The position numbers and the translations under genes were made by a program. DNA of 64,000 bases from Mermis nigrescens (Eukaryota > Nematoda > Enoplea > Mermithida > Mermithidae), in assembly GCA_036768485.1 (NCBI GenBank), contig JAVLUZ010000167.1, positions 837,158 through 901,157 on the forward strand, written 5' to 3'. The number at the start of each line of letters is the position of its first letter. The stretch's first letter is position 1. Under the pieces are notes generated by a model that was given only the letters and a program-made list of their open reading frames with translations, searched no databases and was not told where the DNA came from. Shown here one piece after another: positions 23,640 to 37,020 of the stretch.

Positions 23640-25442
23640 TTACTTCTCATTTCAAAACCTAATTGCACACAAAATAAAACTAAGTCGACCTAAGCAGCTA
23701 TATATTGACCTAAGCACGAGTAATATCGGACTAAGCAACTCAAAAATGAAAAATTAAAGCCACTTACAGAATAAATGATAAAACTGTCTATTCTTAAGCA
23801 TTATTTTTCCGCGCCTCTTTTGCAAGTTTTTTAAAAAAATTCGAGCTTCCTAAAGTAATTTTTTAGCAATTCCTGGTGGGACTTTTATTCTGCACTTTGG
23901 CCAAGTGGCATATTCATAAAAGGTTAGTATTATATTTCCAAATTTATCGCGATAATGCTAAGATGGAAAAGTGGTTGCCTGCCTGTCTTCATGATGACTC
24001 AAATCAGAAAAATGCGAATTAGTTTTTTAATCAGACAATTAGGCTATGATTCACAAGTGCTTTTTATCAGTTCTCGAAATTTGCTAAAAGATTGAATAAT
24101 ATGAAACGTACAAGCGTTAAAATATATAGTTTGCAGGGGAGTTATATTCGAAAAGTTGAATTATACTTGCAGGAAGAAGTATCAAAGAACAGAATACTCG
24201 TAAAACAGAAATGGGCAACTTTTAAATCTAGAAAATATCTAACTATTTTGCCTCTCGAAATTCAAAACGTAATGTGCGTGCTGAGCTGAAATTGTCAGAG
24301 TTTGAATAGTTTCTAGGGCATAGCCTGTAGATTTTAGGATAATTTTTAATTTAGGACAACTTTTATGTTACAATTTTTATTTTTTATACAATTTTTTACT
24401 TCCGAGATTATCAATCAAAACACTCTTTGTTAGTGAAATCCGTCACGTGGTTGATGAGTTAATTTTAAGAATGAAAATCTCAATAGTGCGCTTGCCTTAG
24501 ATCTGCAGCTCTACATAACGTAGGTATTTGATATCATTCAATTTCTGCTAATTTCCCATCCTATTTTATTTATTTATTATAAGTAACAGCGAATCAAAAG
24601 CATAAATATACTAAATTTGTTTGAAACATTCCGTGATTTAAACATCCAGAAAAGGGTGAGAACAAGGCAGAGATTGACATGTGAGCGATTCCCAATCTAG
24701 ACTTTAATTCAGTAGAATCCTCAGGATCTGATTATTAAAATATAAAATTTGAGAATTTCATATTGATTGTTAGAGTGATTGTTGGCTCTACAATGTATGT
24801 TGCTGATTTCTCCTGATAACCTGAGAATATCTATGCATGCATGTGCAACAAAAGAATTCAGGAAGGAGTAATAACGTGAGCAGTCAATAACTGCCAAATT
24901 TCGCGAAGGAAACGTCAAATTTTTTTGGAGAGACGTGCAAACTAAGTTTTACACTGTGATCGGACGCTCTATGCCCACGCATCTGAAACAAGCATATGTG
25001 ATTTTTAGCAACTTGACCTAGTTGTTCTAAATTTTTTATTCGAAAACGAATAGTGCACGTGCCGTTCTTCAACGGTTCAGACAAAAACTGAAAACTATCT
25101 TTTTAGAATTTTAGAATGTGAAATTATTCACATTAAGTGAAATATGTGTCAAACATGTCAATCAGGTATTACGTACGCGCTTCAGAAATAAATACGGATG
25201 AGCCAAATATAGTCCTTCGCAAAATGCGATTAGAACTGCTAATTTAGCTACTCAGCTTTTAAGAAAAAAATTAAAATTTAGGAGTCAGCAACATTTAGCT
25301 GGATCATTGCCCATCGCGAGGAAGTACTTAGACACTCCTTAGAGATAAATGCATTTCCTCAAATCTCCTGAGAAACCTACATTTATATATAAAAATATGA
25401 AAGTCAGCAGCATTTAGTGGTTAGCTAGTTAATATTATAATT
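23640..25442. other. Intergenic, nothing recognised
   Basis: A few 'gacctaagca' words at 23690-23730 echo the 20-bp minisatellite. Small frames (24092-24289, 24721-25084) lack support. Confidence 0.4.
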
Positions 25443-28400
25443 TTACTGCCAACACTTAGTACAAGTAGTAATCAATCCACCATCATCAACAATACCATCA
25501 ATTTTTCTATTCACCCAATCTATATATTCTGGTAGAAATGCTGAGTACGAATAATAATAGTATACTGGTCGAGAGTATTCGTAGAAATTGTACTTGTAGA
25601 CATGTCGACCATTGAGTACGCCCATCAGTATGAATGAACTCTGTTCATATTCCTTGCACACGTATCCGCCGCCAGAATCCCCCTGAAATTTACGACCACA
25701 AATGTATTTACGAGGGCAGAGAAAGTCGGAGATGGACGTATCAGGAGAACCGGCTCTCTTGAATCCTTAAAAATTTCAGATTCGATATTTTTTCAATTTC
25801 TTCGTCTCTCATCTATAGTCCGTTTCATTAATCCGAAAGCTTTTTCAGTAAATGTTTTCGGAGGTTACAGTAACCCTTTATTTCTTATTTACTGTAAGTC
25901 GCTGGATCTCACTTTAGCAACGTAGCAAAGAAGGGTTTTTCAATAACATTTTTGCGGCATAATTCATTCTCGTCTTCCAGCAGATCAGTTAACTTACCTC
26001 ATAAAAATCGCTCATTCATCTTATCCTGAGTCGACACTTTAAACACAATCGACTAAGATGTTAAGAAACGCTGCGAACTCCCGCACAGCTCAGAGATAAA
26101 TTCTCTTGCTTGTAGTCGAAGCATCCCGGGTTCGATTCCAGCCGATAGCTTTTTGTTTAGCGCACTTACTGTACTATGTCACAGCACTGATTAAATGCCT
26201 AAATCAAATTTATTTGGGCGTATTAGTGCATTAAAAATGGAAGAATTCTAGCCACTCGCCCTCACTGAGCTGATCTGCCGAAGTACAGTAATTTGTCTTG
26301 TTCAGCTTACTGTAGCCCGAATTGACTAAAAAGCTCTTGAATAAATGAAACAGACTATAGTTTTGTGTTGTCTACGGATAGAGCTCGAGAAAAACGCTGA
26401 AAAATAGCGTTTTTGCCCCTCCACTTATCTCTACCGCTTTTTTTTGATTTTGAAACCTGTAAGTGCATCGAACCACTCTTTTTACCTTTCAAAAATGACC
26501 GACAACCTTATGCAAAATGTTGAAGCCTCTAGATGTACGAGTATATACCAATGTGGCTCAATGAAAAAGGGTACCTACCGAAAGTTTTATCATAAGTATA
26601 GCTACGTTTGACACATTGCAGAATCTTGAGCTTTTTTAAAGCACAAATATAGGGCGACATAATGGTGAAGTTTCATTAAGTTATTTTGACACTTTATGTT
26701 TTGGTTTACAGTTCTGTGAAGATCAGTTTTTTAGAAAATTACAAAAACTAAGTAATTAGGAGTATTAATTTGGAAACGTTTTAGACGTCAATATGATTTT
26801 TTGTAGCACGGCTATTAAACTGCCTTTAACCTATTGTTTGACGTTCTTAGCAGCAGTGTTGCCGATTTTTTGTTCGTTTCATTTCAGTTTTATGAGTTTT
26901 TCGTCATATTACACTTTAGTTGTCTTTAAATTTAATAAAAAACTAAGTTTACAAAATTGCGTCGCATTATAGGAATTCTAGCAGTCAGAAACCATTTTTG
27001 AAAGACCTTGTGATTTAAATACTTTTTGTTTAAATGATACAAATTGTGTTGCCCTAAATTAAAATAATAAGCGTTTATGTATTCTTTTGAGGCAAGCTAT
27101 CAAGCTTTTCTTGTTGGAATTTACTAAAAAAATTTTGTCTACATTAGTGTAAATAAAAACTGAATCTTGAAGGTAACTCGACGAAACTTTACAATAATAT
27201 TGCCTCATATTTATGCTTTCAAAAAATGTTTACGCAATATTTAATGCAGCTATACTTATGATTAAAATATTTGGAAGCTACCCTTATTTTTTGGCCACCC
27301 TGTACAAATGATGTTTACCGAGCTGAAACCTTTATAGTCAATTTTATTCGACGTTTCGCGTATTATTAAATCAGAATTATATTGCCGTCTTGCTACCGAT
27401 GTAATGCACTGCAATCTGTTGGGCGCATCAGACTGCTCCTCGGTGGTAAAAGGGAAGCGATCTTAAAATTAAAGCTGATTAAATATAAGTATTGGACACA
27501 TCACGAAGTGAGGGTCTGACTAAACCATATCCCTTAAATCCAAATGATACCCTAGTATTAATTGTTCAATTTTTCAATTTTCTCCCAATTTCTTGATGTC
27601 AATGGATAGCGCTCAGTAAAAAATGACTAAAAATTTTAGTGTGTGCGTCTACCATCAGTTTTTAGCAGTTTTTCGACTAAACTTTCAGTTAATTGTCGGA
27701 TTTTAAAGGATTCTTTACATCATATATTACAAGTGTTCTTCATGTCAGGACAGCTTCGAAGATAAAGAAAACACAATGATTTAATGCATTGGCAAAACAT
27801 ATTTGTAAAGGATTCTCGCCAAGCATCATCCTTTGGCATGAAACATTGGCAAAAAAATTGTAAAAACGGAATTCCAGTATTGGTCTACGGGGAGTATTAC
27901 TTTTTGTGTACAAGACACCTAAATGTGCCTTGAATTTATTTTTTATTTTTAGAGTATACGTACGCTGCAGTCTGCTAGATAAAAGACATTAACTTTAGTA
28001 GCAGGATTCTGAAAATCTACATGGACCACAAAAATGTCTTTAGTTCTATTAAAAAAGTGTATGAACATGACGGCTCTAACGCTAAAATAAACATATTAAT
28101 ATAATTTTTGAACAGTAATCAGCATTGCTTTGAAAAATTGGAGGGTTGGCATATTAATTAATAGTATTGACAATAAAAAAGTGTTTTTCTATGTCCCCTT
28201 AAGTGCCTAAATGAAACGGTATCAGACTGTGCGAAGTTCTAACCTGACCTTTTGTGAACCCGTATCCACAAATGTAACATGCTGCTGAGTCTAAGAATTC
28301 GTCATAATTCGGTCCAGCTTGTGGTAAGCATATTGGCATGACGTACATGCTGAATGTTATTTCTTCCGTAAATTCTATCAAAGCTATGTCGTTTATTTCC

Positions 28401-28980
28401 GGTCTGTCACCATATTTTGCAGGCCACAATATTTTCTTTGTTTTTCTCATAATTATGTGAGGAGTGAATACCCTCGAGTCTTGAATACCGAAAATGAATT
28501 CGTAATCTTTTAGCTTTGGTGCTCTGCAATAAGACGCTTTTATTCAGTGTCTAAGTACAAATAACAATAACAAAAAATTGAATATAATTTTTCAAAATTA
28601 TTATTTAAATTGACAGCAAACAAAAAACACAGAATTTACCCTTAAACCTTACATTTTTCGATTTCCTCTCAGCTCAACATAGCAATGAGCTGCGCTAATA
28701 GCCCACTTGGTGTATTTATCGTTTGGTTGCAATGTGATAAGAGTCGCTCCGCAAACGTGTTTGCCTTTCTCGAGAACCCAACCATGCCACGGCTGCGAAT
28801 AAAATTTGGTGTCAAAGCCTCTCACGATTCGTTTGTGGCGATGTTGGAGCCAAAACAGCTCATTGTCTCTTTGAGTTTGGCTCATGGCCACTCCGCAGGT
28901 CGTGGGCAATGCCATTCTATCCACAAATCGTGTTATAATATGTGGCTCTAAGGAGGAATTTATTTTGGACATCAGCCTGC
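25443..28980 (-). CDS. S1-family (trypsin-fold) serine protease, minus strand, at least three exons
   Basis: An exon ending at 28653 (donor AT|GTAAGG) encodes a propeptide-like cysteine (TTCGVA), the activation site R|IVRG and the catalytic histidine in SAAHCY. Exon 28523-28244 (acceptor ttgcag, donor CAG|GTTAGA) carries the catalytic aspartate in NDIALIEF and then PICLP and CGYG. The last exon runs from about 25765 to the stop at 25443-25445 and has the catalytic serine in GDSGGG. Phase joins exon 1 to exon 2 cleanly. Between CGYG and GDSGG the protein is shorter than usual, so a middle exon may be missed. The signal-peptide exon is not found (an acceptor near 28980 is possible). A secreted endopeptidase is likely. 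The Cys before QGDSGG is Phe and its usual partner is also absent. Confidence 0.85.
25813..26360. mobile_element. Tc1/mariner-like MITE in the protease intron
   Basis: Inverted ends ctatagtc(c/t)gtttcatt at 25813-25829 and 26344-26360, with TA at both edges. 548 bp, non-coding. A tRNA-like sequence lies in its right half. Confidence 0.6.
26082..26150 (+). tRNA. tRNA-Thr-like sequence (SINE head or relic)
   Basis: An A-box-like cagctcag, an anticodon arm tgctt-gtagtcg-aagca (anticodon AGT) and a perfect B box ggttcgattcc lie in the right order. The acceptor stem does not pair and the T stem has two mismatches, so it is not a working tRNA gene. A tRNA-derived SINE head trapped in the MITE is the best reading. 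Confidence 0.4.
26361..28243. other. Large protease intron, repeat fragments
   Basis: Contains short degraded pieces of MITE family A (about 26361-26460, 'ggatagagctcgag'; about 27500-27650, 'caatggatagcgctcag'). A short missing protease exon may lie here, but I could not identify it. Confidence 0.4.
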
Positions 28981-29029
28981 TGTACATACAAGATGGTCCA
29001 ACTAAGTATAAACAGTGCTTTTCAATCAT

Positions 29030-31840
29030 ACCTTCCTTAATAACGATTCAAATTTAGTAAAAATTAGCAAAAGAACAGACTTAGCAAGTAGATTCCGCCG
29101 ACGTTTGATTAAAAAAATTACAAAATGAATTAATTCTACATCAGTTTCCTGAGATCACTATCCAATTCAATTGAGCACCTAAGCTATTCTTTGTACAAAA
29201 CAGATAATGACTTCACAGAGCTCTTGACACAAAAAGTTACGCATAGACGAGCGAAGCTTTCGTCTTTATTGACCTTGTGTAATCGATCACTCATCCGATT
29301 CGATTCAATGTATTTAAGCGGAACACTTGCAAGTTCGAAGTCTTGCAATATTACCGTTGTAATATTTCTGACCTATGGAATCCCATTAGATTCAGGAGAA
29401 ATCACTACGATATGTAAACGTGCAGGAGAGGTGGTGTAGGGGTCGCACTCAGTGATTGACCGGGTCAAAAAAACCGGACCCGGGCATACATGCTTAAGGA
29501 TATATGTGTATATACACCTAATATCGGTATTTATTAAGGTCTAACGATTATGTTTACGTATAGCCTGCATACATATGTGTATAATTAGTATAAGCATCAG
29601 TAAATAGCATATGTAGTAAGTTTGGACATATATGTAAATAGTAAGATAAAAATCGTACAAAATTTTTAATTAAATAAAAGCTAATGATTTAAAATAGCTT
29701 ATGACACTAAGACATAATCATAATAGTAAGATAATGCTTTGTTGTAAGATAAGGCTTTGTTGTGAGCCATTTAATTTAGACAACTTAATTTAGCTCAGCT
29801 TTTATAATATAACAGTTTGCCATTTATGTTCTTAAACTAAATGCAGCTTAACTTATATCATATAAGAGTTCGCCAAAGTATATATTTTTAAAAATAAATT
29901 TAGGTTAGCTGTGTGCCAAGTGATCGATCAATGATAAAGATTCCGTCCATTTTTCACCATCTATGACCTTGCCTGGCTTAAAGAATAATTAAATTCATTT
30001 TTCATAAGCAGTATTTTTGATACAAACAAGCACCTTCGGTTCTACAGTCATCAAAGCAGTCATAAAAATTTTGGGCGTTTTGCACTAATTCATTTCTCAT
30101 CAAAGTCATTTATTTTATTCCATGTGCATGAATTAAAAGGATCTTGCAACTTAATTTTAGTCTGATTCTAGCGTTCTTTGAGTGGAACTTTGAATTTTGG
30201 AACACTGTATCATGTTACATCATCATAAAAAGGCAAGATAAATATAAGAATACCCGAGCAATCTACTCAAAATTCAGTTTTCAAAAAAGTTTCGGTTTTT
30301 TTCGCGATTTTTTGATGCCAATGGATAGTGCTCAACGAGAAACCTTGAAAAATGGTACTTTTCGCCATACTACCATTTTAAGACCTTTTTGACTTTTGAA
30401 AAATCTTGCGACCCCCTTACACTCCTTTCAGACATTTTGGTGTTGTCCACTGATGTTCACTAACCGAAGCAAGAATGAAAACACTGCTATATATAGGAGT
30501 GGCTTCATCCACGTAATTGACTTAGATGGTGATCACATAGAAGTAATGTCATATTTAATTGATTCGCTTGTTTCCAGCATCTTTCGCTGAAATTCCCTAA
30601 AATTTGGACAATTATCAAGGATCCCGTATCCCTACATACGCGTTGTTAGAATGGGTATGGAGCACCCATACAGTGGCCTAGCCAGGATTTTGATTCTGTG
30701 GGAGCATAAACAAAAATTTTTTAGACTACTTTTGCAATGAATGCCAGTAGCGTTATGTTTAATAAAACTGAGTTTTTCGACCTTTAGTGGTGTAGCCTAG
30801 CTAATTTGTGGGTTTCTGACGATCAAAAATACACAAAAGTGTAAAGGGGTGCGCAGTGCTGAAAATTTTTGGAATTTCTACCATTTCACTGTAGAATTTA
30901 CGGCTTTTCTATTGACAGACAGTTCGGAAATCATAAGTGGCTTAAAGTGCCAAGAAATTCAGTCATTTTTTACCGCCCTTAACATTTTGTAGCTCTGTGG
31001 ATACTAATAGTCTGACAGAGAAGAAAATTATCAAATTTGTACAGAACAATTTTGACAGTTCAAGCTTCTAACAAGAAATCTGCGAATTGCTAACTTTGTC
31101 TGAAGATATTTTCAATGCTTCATGCTTTTAAACGCAATGCTGGGGCTTTACAAAAAGGAAAAAGGTAACTGGCGGCACAATGCGCCGGAAAATTTTGACA
31201 TTTTGGCACTTTAAATTCAATTGATACCGCTTAAATCTTACAAAACAGACAAATTAATATCGGCGCTAAACGCCGGTAATTTTCACAAATTCCTAACCCT
31301 TTTACCTGGCTTGTTCTCCCTAAAATCCCGTTGCACATGCACAACGAGATTTTACGGCTGCGAGGATGTGGGGTGGCGCACTCAAACGTTCCCAGCGGGG
31401 TTCGGGGCAGAGTCCCAGAAAATTTTGTAAAAAAACATTTTAATGTTAAATAGTGACGTTAAAATTTCGCAAAATCAACCAAATCTCGGCTGTAAATCAA
31501 GTCCAAAAAACTTCAAATTGATGAACTCCTACATTGCACCTGAGCTGAAATGCGTTTTTCAACCTCTGCTAATTACATAGCGCAGCAAAGGGTCGCAGCC
31601 AATAAGATGTAGGAAAATGTATCAATGAAAAGTTTGTTCTTACCGTTTTCAGGCCCATTTTTGGCCTTCTTATTAACTTGACTTATCTTCTGTATACAGA
31701 AAAAGCGCAAAAACATAAGAAAGTTTCCTTTCATTTAGAATAGGGTTAAGTGTCCTTGTATAGAAAGACAAATAAAGCAAAGAATAGACAAACTGGTACA
31801 CAAAAGGCAAACAAATCAGAGAGAATAGACAATCTGGTAC
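29030..31840. other. Intergenic, mostly unassigned
   Basis: 29500-29900 is very AT-rich with tata/gtata words. A degraded MITE family A copy lies at about 30255-30455 ('gatgccaatggatagtgctc', 'cttttcgccata'). Two 'gcgccggaaaattttgac' type words near 31170 and 31265 belong to the repeat that is tandemly duplicated downstream. No gene supported. Confidence 0.4.
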
Positions 31841-31844
31841 ACAA

Positions 31845-32570
31845 TCATTTCCGCACTTTTACTATTATGCTCAACAAGCATGCACAATTTCATTCAACGA
31901 ACAAATGGTGCATTAAATTACTGAATGGATGCGAAGTGCTAGATTATTTTAGTTGATTTAAGCTTTTAAGTTCATTGGATGTGTATAAGAATGAAGACTA
32001 ATGACTCGGCGCGAAGCACCGGAAAATTTTGACGTTTTTGCCTTTTTGAAGTCGGTTTTCTGGACACTCATTGCAACAGAAAAATCAACAATATGTCTGA
32101 AAAATTCCGGGGGGCATGTTTCTCCAATACTCCTTGGCTACACCTATGCCCCCAAAGAAACGGAATTCTGAGATGTTTGTATTGATCGTAAATTAAGAAC
32201 TAATGCTCATTTCCGTACTTTTACCATTGTGCTCAACAAGCATGCGCAGTTTCATTAAACGAACAAATAGGCCATTAAATTACTCAAGTGATGTGAAGTG
32301 CTAGATTATTTTAGCTGATTCGAGGCTTTTAAAATCATTGGATGTGTATAACAATAAACAATAATTACTCGGCGCGAAGCGCCGGAAAATTTTTGACGTT
32401 TTTGCCTTTTTGAACTCAGTTTTCTGGATACACATTACAACAGAAAAATCAGTAATATGTACGAAAAATTGAGGTGGGGCATGTGCCATCAATGCCCCCC
32501 ACCTGGCAACGCCTATGCACCCATACAAACATAATTCTGAGATGTTTGAACCACTTGTAAATTAAGAACT
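31845..32570. repeat. Tandem duplication, two ~360-bp units
   Basis: 31845-32205 and 32207-32570 align end to end: 'gctcaacaagcatgc', 'gtgctagattattttag', 'ggcgcgaagc(a/g)ccgg', 'acaacagaaaaatca', 'attctgagatgttt', 'gtaaattaagaact'. About 15% divergence by eye. Non-coding. Confidence 0.85.
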
Positions 32571-32830
32571 GCGAACCAAGAGTAATGTGTTTATGCCATG
32601 TGATTACTTTTCCGCGTCATAAAGCTAGATGAAAAAAGTTGAAAACATGATTTTCTCGTGCTTTCTGCTTCCATCTTGAATGCAAAGCTGTTTAACGCCT
32701 TCAGAATCTACCAAGAATTTAGACCATGCTTATGTTTAATCCACACAATAATTGCTGAGCTTCTCAAATCTCTGGAACAAAACATCAAGAAATTGCTGCA
32801 AAAAGTCAGTGTGACAGTTTTCGCAAAGCG

Positions 32831-32896
32831 ATGAGAACTTACTATACATAGACACGCTATGATTTTAATAGTGTGTCTATGTAAGTAAGTTCTCAT
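32831..32896. other. Near-perfect 66-nt hairpin (miRNA-like or tiny foldback)
   Basis: The arm atgagaacttacta... (32831-32855) pairs with 32873-32896 over about 24 bp with a single bulge, closing a loop of about 17 nt. Size and arm length fit an animal miRNA precursor, but a very small foldback element fits equally well. No relative found in the window. Confidence 0.4.
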
Positions 32897-32899
32897 GCC

Positions 32900-35800
32900 A
32901 AACTGCGTCAGTCAATGGCCGATTAGACATCTTATTCCTCAAAGTTTATTAAAATATCAGGAAACTTTTGGTGCGACATTAGCTCAAATATTAAGGTTGG
33001 TCAATCTGTAAGACTACGGGTTTAAAAAACTTCTGCAGTTGACACCATGAACAAGGACATGCAAATAAATCACGTCAGTCAGTATCCTACTACATCTAAG
33101 TGCGTCCAAAGAGTCATTGAAGCATGTTTAGCTGACTTTTTTCGAGCAGGTCGAATAGTTGGCTGAGACATACTGTACCATTCGATTTCACATTATTTTA
33201 CTACCTAAAGATTTTCAAATATTTTTACCAGTCAAGAATCATCGTATATTGTCAGAAAAGTTAAAATTGCTCTTATTGACGTTCGATAGCTCTTTTTGAT
33301 AAAAAATACAGTAAAGAACATTATCCTTGAAACTTTGGTGGATGTCAGTGAAAGAATGTTCTGACTTGTTCTCTTATACGGAATTTTTGAAATAGAGTTA
33401 GGTTTCTTTTTTGATCATGATAATAATGCGAGTGAGCTTTAAAACACAGTTCTAGCTTAAGCACAAAACTCTCTGCTAAGTCTATATAGAATGCGAAGCT
33501 GAAAAACGCGTTTTAAAAATTAACGATATTCTAATAACTTAAATCTTAACCAAGACTATACAGAAGTCTACGCCTCCACAAAAATTACATTTAACACTTT
33601 TGGGAAATCTGAGGCAACTTGAATACAATGCAAACAGCATTCAAAAAAAGCAAAATTATCTTTGATGAAAGTCACAAGTTTTTTCGCAAAATTGTTATAT
33701 CCGCAGTAACACGTTTTGATTGATTCGATCGCTCACAATATGCAATAAGCATTTCAACTTTATAAATAGGTGTGATGAGACTGAAGAGTAAGTTTGGGAA
33801 TCTAGATCCCAGAATGAACAGGGTGCTTGTTGTGTGAATAATAAAAAGCCTTGATTGGATTAATCGGTAGAAGTGCATAAATAATCCTGAAAATACGCTT
33901 TGTAAGTCATACACCTACTTTTAGGCCGTTTTGGCTTAGAAACAGCTCTGCAGCTCATTATTCCTGAACAGCTGCACATCTATCTATTACTTGACATTAA
34001 CATAAAACACGACATATTTTTTATTTTAAGGCAGTTTTCCTCTTGTTTAACCATAATTCAACACCAGTCAATAAAATACGGGAACGGGATAAGGAACGTC
34101 AAGAAACTGTTTTGTCTGCTGATCTTGAGCTTGGAATCCAACAGTCATTTCAAATAAGAACAGGTCATTTTTTCAGAAAAGCATAATGCAAATTTTAAAT
34201 CGATTGCAAAACTCACTCACAAAAGAATGGTAACCAACCAAAATAAAAAAATTGCTATAACACAACAGTAAAATTCTAGCCGCTTTTTACACCGGGTAAA
34301 GCGTAAAAAAATATAAATTAAACAAACTGCACCATACATATGTGTTTTATTAGTGCTGAAGGGGTCACATTTTGGAGATCCAGGTATATTATAGGAGCTT
34401 GGCACTTATGACTTGAGCCTTGCATTACCAATCACAAAAAACAGACATTAACTAACTTTGTCTGCACTTAAATTCAAAAGTGATCGAATTTGGAGCAATC
34501 TCGGTACTTAGTACGTATGGATTGCTTGTATGAAGTGTACAGATATTTTGCGAATCAAGCATTTCCAAAAAATTGCCCGATAGACACAAAGCGAGTTTGA
34601 GACACAAAAGGACGCATTGTTGGAGATTGATCGCTTCTCTCGTAATGTACAGCGGATCTTGAGCGTGAAATCCGATAGTTGTTTCAAATAAGCATAAGTC
34701 ATTTTCTTCCAGCGAAGCATAATGCAAATTTTCGGCTTCTTTAAAAATTGATTTGAGCTTGGCCGAGCTTGATTGCATGCTGATATAATCTTATATGTTA
34801 ATCACGTGTTTTTCCTAAATATTTGCAAAAATTGTCATATTTATCACTAAACGCAGAAAAAGTGTTTTCGAACAACGAACAAAGAGTTCATTATGCAATG
34901 ATTGTTTAATCTATCTGTCTTACTCCAAGCAACATGCCAATATAATTTCTTTCAAATCGGAACTTAAAAACGTAAAATACGCTTAAAAGATCTAAAATAT
35001 AAAACTTCTAAGATAAATAAATTACTGAAAGTATAGATTTAAAAATTGGCAATTGCTACTCGTCCTAGTAAGCGGAGCACCACAAAACAATGACAGCATT
35101 TTACAACAAACGATTGTTTTTCATGTACATAATCTCTTAGGCACACATGACCCCATTGAGTCGAGTGCAACATTAGTCAAACAGTTATGTGACTCGGATT
35201 GTTCGAAAAACAACACAATATAAGTCTTGATACCTTATGTTTTGAGCATAATTTTTAAAAAGTGCCATATTTGCCTAACATCTATCATGTGATTACCATG
35301 AAAAAATACATAGTCACCTGGGATGCAACAACTGGGAATAAAAACCCCACACAGAGATTCCAATAAAGAAAGCATGACGTAAAACATCAAAACAAAGTTA
35401 TTCCAAAGAAACACAAATTTGTTTAGCCTTTCTTTGTCCTAAAAATGTTTATGTTCCTTCGTCAGAACTCGTTGAAGTTCGTGCTTTATTATTTAAATCG
35501 AGGGCTTGGAGACAGTTACAAAACAGCATATGTGCTACACTAAATTCAATTAATTCCTATTTTGACGTACATACAGACTGAGCCACCAACTATCTGCAGT
35601 ATTCTTCAGCTATGGCTTCCTTAAAGATGCTACAAATTGAATTAAAAATTTTCAAATACATATTGTTTAAAAGTAAAATGGCTTACTTGTGAAGTTTATT
35701 CAAAAAATCCGTTGTTTAAGACGCTGACTAGTTTAACATTTTTAGAATCTTGCTCAATGTGATAAAGATCACTAATTATAGTGTTGAAATTACTCCAAGG

Positions 35801-36211
35801 TAAAAAACGAACAAACTCGTTCTTCGAATTGCGCATAATTAAAGATATGAAAATTGGGCAGGAACTAGATTTCTGCTAACCGCCGCAAAAACATGGAATC
35901 ATATTCTACGGCCTCTGAAAATGCAAGGTGCCTTTTTCGCTTCAAATAAAACAAAATGAACATCAAAAAAGGCATTAATTAATAATTTAATTACTTCCTT
36001 ATTTACTTTAAGGGCCTTGTTTTTGTATACATGAAGCTTTTGAAGATGGCAAATATTTTATGACAGCTAGAAAGAGATCTTGCGCTAAAAAGTTACAATC
36101 TAAAAGCGTTTTATCTCATCTTTAAGCCGAAAGCAAAATCAATTTTCTGTGATGTTTTAAGTATCGTTGTACTTCGTTATATTTGAGGAAATAAAGAAAG
36201 AAACTCCGAGC
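32900..36211. other. Gene-poor region with one diverged duplicated segment
   Basis: 34120-34200 and 34655-34735 are diverged direct copies. On the minus strand both encode a similar peptide core (LFE(T/M)T(I/V)GF.AQD), and the second lies in a 108-codon frame (34452-34778). They could be paralogous exons or a non-coding repeat; splice sites were not convincing. Otherwise nothing recognised. Confidence 0.3.
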
Positions 36212-37020
36212 ACTTATGCAGTTTAGGGGGACAAAAACTTTAAAAATTTTTTCTTACCAAAATTACCATTTACTGCGGAAATTTTGTATCCTGATAACGA
36301 ATCCAGCATTCATTTTTGATTTCAGACAAAATTTTAGTAAAAAATCTAGTTTTTTGTCATTTTTGTGAAAAATTTCAAAAAACCTGATCTTTCTTAGTAT
36401 TTTTATACATTCTAGGGTAATTTTGCATGCTGATGACGAATTTAGCATTCATTTTTTTTATTTTCGACAGAATTTAGGTTAAAAATCATGCTTTTGTAAT
36501 TGATTTCCAATAATTCTAACAATATTTTTTATTTTTTTTTCGAAAATTCTGGGATAATTTTGCATGCCTGTAAAGAATTCCATTTATTTTACTCTGAAGC
36601 GTCGGGGGACTGTGACTGAGCGGAGTTACCAATGTCTTAGGCTTAGACTTACTTATGTGCATTCACATTGATGCCAGCGCATGGGCTAAGCCTGAGATAA
36701 GGGGAGCCAAAATTGCAGAGCGAGCGAAGCGACTGGAGTAATTTTCGCTCCATTTATGCCTTAGGCTTAGCCCATGTCTGGCACCAATCTGAATCTGCAA
36801 GCAATTACCGTCGCCACAAATTAAAAAGTGAAAAATACCCCAAAAATGCTTTTTTGAAAATTTTTTACGAAATTGAAAGAAAAACCTCATTTTCTACTCA
36901 AATTTTGTCTGAAATCAAAAATAAATGCTGGATTCGTTATCAGCGTACAAAATTACCCAAGAAAATAGTGATTTTGGAAAAAAAACTTTCGAAATTGTTG
37001 TCCTCCTAGACTGCATAAGT
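36212..37020. mobile_element. Foldback/MITE element with ~190-bp inverted repeats
   Basis: Starts cacttatgcagtttagg and ends with the complement of acttatgcagtctagg. The inverted arms include 'ctgataacgaatccagcat' and 'gatttcagacaaaattt'. An inner palindrome (36672-36715 against 36740-36785) shares 'catgggctaagcc'. No coding. No clear target duplication. Confidence 0.7.

Noticed and set aside
26082..26150. Functional tRNA-Thr gene
   Set aside because: The acceptor stem does not pair and the T stem has mismatches.
28685..28951. 88-codon plus-strand frame
   Set aside because: Antisense shadow of the serine protease exon that carries the catalytic histidine.
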